A stretch of DNA of 7,568 bases from Chloroflexota bacterium (GTDB lineage: Bacteria; Chloroflexota; Limnocylindria; Limnocylindrales; CSP1-4), in assembly GCA_017882025.1 (NCBI GenBank), contig JADGQG010000090.1, positions 1 through 7,568 of the forward strand. Reading direction: 5' to 3'. Shown here one piece after another: positions 1 through 5,059 of the stretch (positions are counted from its first letter, which is position 1; every line of letters starts with the position of its first letter). A program made the translations under genes and the position numbers. The notes under the pieces are model-generated. The model saw only the letters and a list, made by a program, of their open reading frames with translations, was not told the DNA's origin and did not search any database.

Positions 1-437
1 CCGCGGATGCCTGTCATGTAGAAGTGCGGGCAGACGTTGCGCCGCAGGCTCGGCAGCCCGAACCCGGTGCGTGGCGCGCCGAAGCCCGGGCGCGCGGCTG
101 CCCGGGGGAGCGGTCCCCAGGCCGCCTTCCCGGGACCGCGAAGGCCGGTCGGGATCGCGGCCGGCCCAACCGGCACCGGGCGCTGAACGCGCCAGTATCC
201 CGAGCCCATCGGGACGGGCGGACGCCGGCCGGGCGCACCCCCTGGCGGTGGGACGGCGGGACGCGTCACGGGGCCCAATTCGACCGATGGCCTGGCGGCA
301 CGTCGCCGCGGAGCGCGCTGCGCGTCGCCTTCGTCCATCCCCTCACTCACCGGACCGCACGCTCCCAAACGTGCGCAATGTGCGCCAGCGTACACCGGAC
401 CGCCACCCACCGGAGCTTCGCGGGGGCGGGCGACCCG
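1..437. other. Stretch without a recognisable gene
   Basis: I see no convincing gene here. Open frames exist on both strands, but their translations are Arg/Pro/Gly/Ala-rich with no domain-like pattern, as expected of non-coding frames at this GC content. Small GC-rich inverted repeats are present: 74-80 with 89-95 (7 bp), 105-109 with 114-118 (5 bp) and 198-203 with 209-214 (6 bp, TCCCGA/TCGGGA). An 11-nt direct repeat, CACCGGACCGC, occurs at 348-358 and 393-403. No tRNA T-arm, RNase P or tmRNA landmark was seen. The first 21 bases read PRMPVM-stop in plus frame 1, which could be the tail of a gene entering from the left but is too short to support. The stretch may be a long upstream region for the gene at 505 or hold an unrecognised RNA. 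Confidence 0.5.
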
Positions 438-473
438 GACCGTGGGCCGGGTGCGCGCCACCGGCCCACGGTC
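438..473. repeat. Perfect 13-bp inverted repeat with 10-nt loop
   Basis: GACCGTGGGCCGG (438-450) and its exact reverse complement CCGGCCCACGGTC (461-473) flank a 10-nt spacer. No T-run follows on either strand, so it does not look like a classical intrinsic terminator. It ends about 31 nt before the ATG at 505 and overlaps the place where a -35 element would sit for that gene. An operator for a dimeric regulator or a structured RNA element are both possible. Confidence 0.8.
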
Positions 474-490
474 ATCCTGCGTCGGCGTGC

Positions 491-496
491 GACAAT
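491..496 (+). promoter_or_regulatory. Possible -10 box of the Ig-like protein gene
   Basis: GACAAT lies 8 nt before the ATG at 505, and no Shine-Dalgarno sequence separates them. That would suit a leaderless or near-leaderless start. It fits the GCTACNNT pattern of the other genes in the window less well, and no -35 is recognisable, so the call is weak. Confidence 0.3.
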
Positions 497-504
497 GCCA
501 CGCG

Positions 505-1707
505 ATGATGTCCCGCCGCGGACGGCCGAGCCAGGTCCGGCGCCGACCGCCCTCCTCCGGCAGACCCCGACCGGCCTCCCCCGCCCCGCGTTCTTCGGTC
601 GCCGCGCGCATCCCGCCGCCGCGCGTCGCCGAAGGACCGCATGGCCTGCCGGTGGCCGCGAAGGCCGTGCTGGGCCTCGCCGTGGTCGCGCTGAGCGCGG
701 TCGTCCTGTTCACGATTCTCGGTGCGCTGCCCAGGATCGTGTCGACGGTGGGCGGTGCCGTCTCCGCGATCGCCGGTGCCGTGCTCCCGTCGCCGTCGCC
801 GGGCCCGACGCTGGCGATCATCCCAACCTCGCCGGTGCTCGACGCGCCGATGGAGGCCGCCACGAACCAGGCGTCGGTGACCGTCACCGGCAGCGTCCCG
901 GCGAGCATCAGCGGACAGCGAGCCGGCCTCATGATCCGCCTCTACGTCGCGCTCCCGAAGATGGTGCCGGTCCAGGTCCGCGAGGTCCCGTTGGGCGAGC
1001 TTCCCACCTTCGCGATCCCCGACGTGGCGCTCCAGCCGGGGCGCAATGACTTTTCGGCGACTGTCGTCGGCCCGAGGGGCGAGGGCGAGGCGTCACCGAT
1101 CGTGACGTATGTCCTGGACACGACGAAGCCCACGCTCGCCATCTCGTCGCCGAAGGACAAGACAGCCGTCAACGGCGCCTCCGTCACGATCGTGGGCAAG
1201 ACGCAGGGCGCGTCCACCATAAGCGCGCGCAACGAGGCGAACGGGCGCACCGCGGTCGGCGCCGCGGATGCGTCGGGGAGCTTCCAGGTCCTCGTCCCGC
1301 TCGCAGACGGAACGAACGCGATCTCCGTGACCGCCACGGACCCGGCCGGCAATGCCGCGACGGCCGTCCTGACGGTCCAGCGCGGGACCGGCCAGCTCAA
1401 GGTCACCCTCACCGCCTCGGCCTCCAAGATCAGCGCGAAGCAACTCCCCAGCATGCTGAAGCTGAGCGCCGTCGCGACGGATCCCGGGGGCAAGAACCTG
1501 GCGGGGCGCGACATCGCGTTCACGCTGAACATCCTCGGCGTGCCGCCGATCACCGGCCAGGAGACGACCAACGCGTCCGGGGTTGCGGTCTTCGGGACGT
1601 CGATCCCCGCCGGTGCCACCCCCGGCAAGGGAACCGGCACCGCCTTCCTGACCACGCCGGAGTACGGCGACGCGTCCGGACGCGTCGTGATCACGATCAC
1701 CCCCTAG
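505..1707 (+). CDS. Membrane-anchored protein with Ig-like extracellular domains
   Basis: A 400-residue protein if started at the ATG at 505; the ATG at 508 is equally possible. In-frame codons upstream, such as the GTG at 442, fall inside the inverted repeat and would add an implausible leader. The N-terminal 50 residues are Arg/Pro-rich and look cytoplasmic. One membrane segment follows at about 54-74 (VLGLAVVALSAVVLFTILGAL), then a short Pro/Ser stretch at about 95-101. The rest looks extracellular and beta-rich. Segments at about 102-206 and 207-293 end in Ig-like strand patterns such as VTATDPAGNAATAVLTV, resembling bacterial Ig-like or glucodextranase-B-like modules. Segment 296-400 resembles a Big-1-type domain (DIAFTLN, then TTNASGVAVF). 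No catalytic motif, sortase signal or lipobox is visible. A type II, cell-surface structural or binding role is inferred; the ligand is unknown. The domain assignments rest on pattern alone. Confidence 0.8.
   Translation: MMSRRGRPSQVRRRPPSSGRPRPASPAPRSSVAARIPPPRVAEGPHGLPVAAKAVLGLAVVALSAVVLFTILGALPRIVSTVGGAVSAIAGAVLPSPSPGPTLAIIPTSPVLDAPMEAATNQASVTVTGSVPASISGQRAGLMIRLYVALPKMVPVQVREVPLGELPTFAIPDVALQPGRNDFSATVVGPRGEGEASPIVTYVLDTTKPTLAISSPKDKTAVNGASVTIVGKTQGASTISARNEANGRTAVGAADASGSFQVLVPLADGTNAISVTATDPAGNAATAVLTVQRGTGQLKVTLTASASKISAKQLPSMLKLSAVATDPGGKNLAGRDIAFTLNILGVPPITGQETTNASGVAVFGTSIPAGATPGKGTGTAFLTTPEYGDASGRVVITITP
1669..1686. repeat. 18-nt perfect palindrome inside the Ig-like gene
   Basis: GACGCGTCCGGACGCGTC equals its own reverse complement. 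It lies in the last codons of the gene (encoding part of GDASGRVV) and is followed directly by the 10-nt palindrome CGTGATCACG at 1686-1695. It could form a hairpin near the 3' end of the mRNA or be a protein-binding site. The coding constraint and high GC content make chance plausible. Confidence 0.6.
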
Positions 1708-1725
1708 CGCCGCAGCGCAGGCGCA

Positions 1726-1733
1726 GCTACCAT
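1726..1733 (+). promoter_or_regulatory. Leaderless-type -10 box of the zinc-ribbon gene
   Basis: GCTACCAT (core TACCAT, 1728-1733) ends exactly 6 nt before the ATG at 1740. This matches a TANNNT -10 element whose transcription start would be the first base of the start codon. No Shine-Dalgarno sequence is present in the 32-nt gap after the preceding gene. The same arrangement recurs before the genes starting at 6010 and 7497. Confidence 0.55.
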
Positions 1734-1739
1734 CCGTGC

Positions 1740-2051
1740 ATGGCGAACTGGCGCTGTCCGCATTGCCGGACGCCGCAGCCCGAGGCGGCGCGGTGCTGGG
1801 TGTGCCGGCGCTCCAGCACCAGTTGTGGCACGTGCGCCCATTTCCGCCGGGCGATCGCGGGCCCCCTTGGCGGCACCTGTGGCCTCGATTCGCGGCGGAC
1901 GGCGCTGCGCGGCGACGAGCTCCGGGGCTGCTGGCGCCCGATTCCGGTTGCCGCCGGGCGATCGGAGGCCGGGGCGCAGATCCCGATCATCGACCCGGCG
2001 GGGCCACCGTTCCCGGCGCCCGGCACGCTCTGGAGCAAGCCGGGCGCCTGA
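1740..2051 (+). CDS. Small double zinc-ribbon protein, function unknown
   Basis: A 103-residue protein with eight cysteines in two metal-binding groups. The first is CPHC (residues 6-9) with CWVC (19-22), a typical four-Cys zinc ribbon. The second is CGTC (29-32) with single cysteines at 47 (TCGLD) and 64 (GCW). The remaining 40 residues are Pro/Gly-rich and probably unstructured. No signal peptide or membrane segment is seen, so it should be cytoplasmic. The ATG at 1740 is chosen because a TACCAT box lies exactly 6 nt before it and the first ribbon begins at residue 6. An alternative frame at 1736-2149 gives a longer product but lacks any domain pattern and runs into the opposite-strand kinase gene. 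A nucleic-acid or protein-binding role is possible; I do not recognise a named family. The 3' end converges with the kinase gene after 45 nt. Confidence 0.8.
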   Translation: MANWRCPHCRTPQPEAARCWVCRRSSTSCGTCAHFRRAIAGPLGGTCGLDSRRTALRGDELRGCWRPIPVAAGRSEAGAQIPIIDPAGPPFPAPGTLWSKPGA

Positions 2052-2064
2052 ACATCCGTTCCAT

Positions 2065-2084
2065 GCGCCGACTGGTCGCGGCGC
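2065..2084. terminator. Weak hairpin between convergent genes
   Basis: GCGCCG (2065-2070) pairs with CGGCGC (2079-2084) across an 8-nt loop, in the 45-nt gap between the zinc-ribbon gene and the kinase gene. Its position suits a shared bidirectional terminator, but the stem is only 6 bp and no T-run follows on either strand. Termination here is a guess. Confidence 0.25.
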
Positions 2085-2096
2085 GCTTCGTCGCCG

Positions 2097-3974
2097 TCAG
2101 GGCGACGGCGACGGCAACGGCGTCGGGCTCGGAGGCGGGGGCGTCGTAGTGTTGAGCAGGATCGTCGACCCGGGCGCCACGCTCGCGCCCGCCCGAGGGT
2201 TCTGCGGCGCGACGACGATGTCCGATTCTGCCGGGGTGCCTCCGCCCTGCCACCTGATCACGAGGTCCTCGAGCGTGGCCTGGGCCTTGGCTTGCGCCAC
2301 GGTCAGGCCGACGTACGTTCCCACCGTCACCCGGACCGGCGTGGGTGTCGGCGTGGGGGTAGGCGTGGGCGACGGGGACGGAACCGGCGTGGGTGTCGGG
2401 GACGGGCTGGGGGACGGCTCCGGGCCCTTCGAGACCACGTAGTCGACCGGCGTGTTGGTGGGCATCGACACGCCCGCCTGCAGCCCCTGTCCGATGATCG
2501 AGCCGGCCGCGACCGCCGGGTCGAATTGGTCCGTCCGGGCGCCCGGCAGGAGCTTCGCGTCCGTCAGGGCACGGATCGCGTCCCCCACGGTCAACCCCAC
2601 GATTGACGGCACGACAACCAGGTCCTGGCCACTCACGACGTCCACCTTGACGGTAGACCCTTTCACGACGCTGGTTCCGGCGGGCAGATCCTGCGCGACG
2701 ACCGTACCGTCCGCGGCGAGGTTGCTTTTGACGAAGGTGGGCGTGAGCGTGATGCCCAGCTGGTCGGCCGTCGTGCTCGCATCGACGTACGCCTGGTTGA
2801 CGAACGACGGCAGGGTCACATTGCCGGGCCCGGGCGTCGCCGCGGGGCCGGAGCCCGCCGAGGCGAGCCGGAAGAGGAGGAAACCGGCGATCGCGAGGAT
2901 GAGGAGCCCGAGCACGCCGGCCACCCAGACCCAGGGGCTCGTGCCACCGTCCTCGCCGGGGTCGGTTGGCGGTGGCGCCGTTGGGGAACGGCGTGGGGGC
3001 GCGGTGCCTCCGGCCGACCCGTCGGCGTAGGCGGCCGGGTCATACGGTGGCGGCACGCGCATGGCGGACGTCGCGGCGGCGCCGATGCCGGCCGCACCCA
3101 CGGCACGGACGGGACCCGCGAGACCCGCCGCGACCGGCGCCGCGACCCGGCCCTCCTCCAGGAACGCCTCCAGCGCGTCTGCCATCGCGCCCGCGCTCGG
3201 GTAGCGAGCCGCCGCGTCGCGAGCCAGCGCCTTCCGATCGATCGCCTCGAGGGCCGGCGGGACGCTGGGCCGAACGTCGGACACGCGTGGCGGCGGGGCC
3301 GAGATGCGCGCCATCGCGACCGCGGCGGCGGAGTCACCTTCCCACGGGCGGCGGCCGGCCAGCAGCTCGTAGAGGACGATCCCCAGGCTGTAGACGTCCG
3401 AGGCGGCCGTCGCCGGCTCGCCGAGCGCCTGCTCCGGGCTGAAATAGTGGACGGACCCCAGCGTCGTGCCGGGCAGTGTCAGGCCGGCGTCCGCCCAGGC
3501 GCGCGCGATCCCGAAGTCGGTCACCTTCACGCGCCCGGTGGCGGTCAGCATGATGTTCCCGGGCTTCACGTCGCGATGGACGATCCCCCGGTCATGCGCC
3601 GCGTTGAGCGCGCGGCCCACCTCGGCCACCAGCCGGGCCGCCTGGCGCGGCGGGAGCGGCCCGTTGCGACGCAGGACCGAGGCGAGATCCTCGCCGTCGA
3701 CGAGCTCCATGACCAGGTACGGGCCCTCGTCGTCCGTGCCGAAGTCGTAGACCCCGACGATGCCGGGGTGGCTGAGCGCGGCTGCGGCCTGGGCCTCCTG
3801 GCGGAACCGTGCCACGAAGTCCGGGTCGCGACCGAACTCCCGGTGGAGCACCTTCACGGCGACGTCGCGGCCAAGCTGGCTGTCGGTGGCGCGGTAGATC
3901 CTGGCCATGCCGCCCTGGCCCAGCAGCTCGACGAGGCGATACCGCCCGCCGAGCACGTCGCCGAGACCCGCCAC
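2097..3974 (-). CDS. pknB: PknB/PrkC-like Ser/Thr kinase with three PASTA domains
   Basis: A 625-residue transmembrane Ser/Thr protein kinase. The kinase domain (about 11-273) carries the glycine loop GQGGMARIY (19-27), ATP-binding Lys41 in VAVK, Glu60, catalytic HRDVKPGN (133-140, Asp135), DFG (153-155) and GSVHYFSPEQ (173-182, the APE equivalent), so it should be active. Activation-loop threonines 166, 170 and 171 are likely autophosphorylation sites. A Pro/Ala-rich juxtamembrane region leads to one membrane helix (about 348-370). Outside are PASTA domains at about 385-449, 450-518 and 547-610; the third is separated by a Pro/Thr/Ser linker (519-546), and a Pro-rich tail ends in PSPSP. PASTA kinases of this family sense peptidoglycan fragments or lipid II and control growth and division. 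The GTG start is set by a strong AGGAG 7 nt upstream (3982-3986). It follows galU by 54 nt and is probably cotranscribed. Substrates are unknown. Confidence 0.95.
   Translation of the reverse strand: MAGLGDVLGGRYRLVELLGQGGMARIYRATDSQLGRDVAVKVLHREFGRDPDFVARFRQEAQAAAALSHPGIVGVYDFGTDDEGPYLVMELVDGEDLASVLRRNGPLPPRQAARLVAEVGRALNAAHDRGIVHRDVKPGNIMLTATGRVKVTDFGIARAWADAGLTLPGTTLGSVHYFSPEQALGEPATAASDVYSLGIVLYELLAGRRPWEGDSAAAVAMARISAPPPRVSDVRPSVPPALEAIDRKALARDAAARYPSAGAMADALEAFLEEGRVAAPVAAGLAGPVRAVGAAGIGAAATSAMRVPPPYDPAAYADGSAGGTAPPRRSPTAPPPTDPGEDGGTSPWVWVAGVLGLLILAIAGFLLFRLASAGSGPAATPGPGNVTLPSFVNQAYVDASTTADQLGITLTPTFVKSNLAADGTVVAQDLPAGTSVVKGSTVKVDVVSGQDLVVVPSIVGLTVGDAIRALTDAKLLPGARTDQFDPAVAAGSIIGQGLQAGVSMPTNTPVDYVVSKGPEPSPSPSPTPTPVPSPSPTPTPTPTPTPVRVTVGTYVGLTVAQAKAQATLEDLVIRWQGGGTPAESDIVVAPQNPRAGASVAPGSTILLNTTTPPPPSPTPLPSPSP
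2335..2420. repeat. G-rich repetitive tract encoding the Pro/Thr linker
   Basis: This tract encodes the linker between PASTA domains 2 and 3 of the kinase. A 17-nt unit, ACCGGCGTGGGTGTCGG on the plus strand, occurs exactly at 2335-2351 and 2383-2399. The copies are 48 nt apart, which keeps the reading frame. Runs of three or more G recur along 2343-2413 on the plus (template) strand. Repeat-driven length change in steps of whole codons is plausible. Confidence 0.7.
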
Positions 3975-3997
3975 GATCCGTCTCCTTTCGTCCGCTG

Positions 3998-4017
3998 CCG
4001 CGCGCCTCGACGCGCGG
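3998..4017 (-). other. Hairpin in the galU-kinase intergenic gap
   Basis: CCGCGCG (3998-4004) and CGCGCGG (4011-4017) form a perfect 7-bp all-GC stem with a 6-nt loop, in the 54-nt gap between the galU stop and the kinase Shine-Dalgarno sequence. There is no downstream U-run. It could act as an mRNA processing or stability element, or as a partial terminator that lowers kinase expression relative to GalU. The role is inferred. Confidence 0.5.
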
Positions 4018-4028
4018 GGTCCTGAGAC

Positions 4029-4901
4029 CTAGAAGTCCAGGCCGCGCAGGTAGGCGCCGAACTCCTCGCCCAGGTCCGGCCGGACGAGCGCGAGCTCGAC
4101 CGAGGCCTTCAGCCAGCCCATGGTCGTCCCGGCATCGTAGCGGGTCCCGTCGAACTCGTAGCCGTAGACCGCCTGCTCTTCCATGAGCGCCTGGATCGCG
4201 TCGGTGAGCTGGATCTCGCCCCCGGCACCGTGTGTCGTCCGCTCCAGCTTGTCGAAGATCTTCGGCGTCAGCACGTAGCGGCCGATGATCGCGAGGTTGG
4301 ACGGCGAGTAGCCGGGCGCCGGCTTCTCCACGAGCTGGTCGACCTTCCAGAGTCGACCGTCGTCGCCGTCGACGCGCTGCCCGCCGATGACCCCGTAGCG
4401 GGACGTCTCCTCGTTGGGCACCTCCATCACGGCCACCACGGACGAGTGGGTCTGGGCGTAGGCGCGGATCAGCTGCCCGATGCAGGGCTGCTCGCCGACC
4501 ACCACGTCGTCCGAGAGGATCACCGCGAACGGCTCGTGGCCCACCAGCTCTTTCGCCATGAGGACCGCGTGGCCGAGACCCAGTTGCTCCTTCTGTCGCA
4601 CGTAGGCGATCTGGGCGAGATCGGTGATGTGGCGCATCTGGCGCAGCAGCTCGATCTCGCCACGCTCCTCGAGGAGGTGCTCGAGCTCGTAGTTGGTGTC
4701 GAAGTGGTCCTCGATCGCGCGCTTCTGGCTGGAGGTGACGATGATCACCTGCTCGATGCCCGCGGCGACGGCCTCTTCGACCGCGTACTGGATGACGGGC
4801 TTGTCGACGAGCGGGAGCATCTCCTTGGGCTGGGCCTTGGTGGCAGGCAGGAAGCGGGTACCCCAGCCGGCGGCCGGGAAGACGGCCTTGCGGACGCGCA
4901 T
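4029..4901 (-). CDS. galU: UTP-glucose-1-phosphate uridylyltransferase (GalU)
   Basis: A 290-residue cytoplasmic enzyme that converts UTP and glucose-1-phosphate to UDP-glucose, the donor for envelope polysaccharides, glycolipids and often UDP-galactose or UDP-glucuronate. Its length matches the bacterial GalU/GtaB family. The nucleotide-binding signature GWGTRFLPATKAQPKEMLP spans residues 12-30. Further family motifs are LGLGHAV (107-113), the metal-binding LSDDVV (129-134), SRYGVI (167-172), VEKP (191-194), GGEIQLTDAI (227-236) and YDAGTTMGWLKA (255-266). No key residue appears missing. The ATG start places the signature at the expected distance from the N-terminus, and a GAGG lies 4 nt upstream, which is short. 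A TATACT box about 70 nt upstream is a likely promoter. The gene is followed by the PASTA kinase and probably shares its transcript. The general nucleotidyltransferase fold is shared with glucose-1-phosphate thymidylyltransferases, but the motifs favour GalU. Confidence 0.96.
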   Translation of the reverse strand: MRVRKAVFPAAGWGTRFLPATKAQPKEMLPLVDKPVIQYAVEEAVAAGIEQVIIVTSSQKRAIEDHFDTNYELEHLLEERGEIELLRQMRHITDLAQIAYVRQKEQLGLGHAVLMAKELVGHEPFAVILSDDVVVGEQPCIGQLIRAYAQTHSSVVAVMEVPNEETSRYGVIGGQRVDGDDGRLWKVDQLVEKPAPGYSPSNLAIIGRYVLTPKIFDKLERTTHGAGGEIQLTDAIQALMEEQAVYGYEFDGTRYDAGTTMGWLKASVELALVRPDLGEEFGAYLRGLDF

Positions 4902-4907
4902 GGAACC

Positions 4908-4940
4908 TCGAGCAACTCGAATGCGGGCAATGGCTGCCCG
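4908..4940 (-). promoter_or_regulatory. Two small hairpins in the galU leader
   Basis: In the presumed galU 5' leader, CGGGCA (4924-4929) pairs with TGCCCG (4935-4940), giving 6 bp and a 5-nt loop. TCGAG (4908-4912) pairs with CTCGA (4916-4920), giving 5 bp and a 3-nt loop. On the mRNA, the 3' arm of the second stem overlaps the first two bases of the GAGG ribosome-binding site (4906-4909), so it could partly mask it. I do not match this to any known riboswitch class. Confidence 0.4.
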
Positions 4941-4972
4941 GGCGAGAGCGCCTCGCTGGACCGGGCACGTGC

Positions 4973-4978
4973 AGTATA
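4973..4978 (-). promoter_or_regulatory. Putative -10 box of the galU promoter
   Basis: On the minus strand TATACT, one base from the bacterial -10 consensus TATAAT, lies in the 158-nt gap between the EamA stop and galU. It predicts a start near 4966 and a leader of about 65 nt. No convincing -35 is visible at 16-18 nt spacing. Direct repeats lie just upstream at 5006-5037. Confidence 0.5.
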
Positions 4979-5005
4979 CGAGGGCCGAGAGCGCCGCTCG
5001 CTCGC

Positions 5006-5037
5006 GGTGTCCGCTCGGTCAGGGTGTTCGCTCGGTC
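5006..5037 (-). repeat. Tandem 15-nt direct repeats upstream of galU
   Basis: On the plus strand GGTGTCCGCTCGGTC (5006-5020) is followed by GGTGTTCGCTCGGTC (5023-5037): 14 of 15 bases match, with a period of 17 nt. They lie between the EamA stop and the TATACT box, roughly -40 to -71 from the predicted galU start. This is where activator or repressor sites usually sit. No regulator can be named. Confidence 0.6.
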
Positions 5038-5059
5038 GGCGCCCGCCGTGGAGCTGCCG

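Noticed and set aside
1..21. Tail of a plus-strand gene (PRMPVM-stop) or start of a minus-strand gene (ATG at 17-15)
   Set aside because: Only about six codons lie inside the window in either case, with no ribosome-binding site or promoter to support the minus-strand start.
280..300. TTCGACC motif resembling a tRNA T-loop
   Set aside because: No flanking T-stem, anticodon arm or acceptor stem can be formed around it.
442..504. N-terminal extension of the Ig-like protein to the GTG at 442
   Set aside because: The GTG lies inside the perfect inverted repeat, has no Shine-Dalgarno sequence, and would add 21 residues of unlikely composition. The tandem ATG at 505/508 is a better start.
24..1049. 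341-codon open frame on the plus strand across the first kilobase
   Set aside because: The translation is Arg/Pro/Gly/Ala-rich without domain pattern and overlaps the better-supported Ig-like gene in another frame. Such long open frames are common at this GC content.
942..1700. 252-codon minus-strand open frame opposite the Ig-like gene
   Set aside because: It is an antisense shadow: its composition mirrors the codon structure of the plus-strand gene and it shows no domain or start signal.
3592..4968. 458-codon minus-strand frame spanning galU and the kinase 5' part
   Set aside because: It is out of frame with both clearly identified genes, and the translation is Arg/Gly/Pro-rich without motifs.
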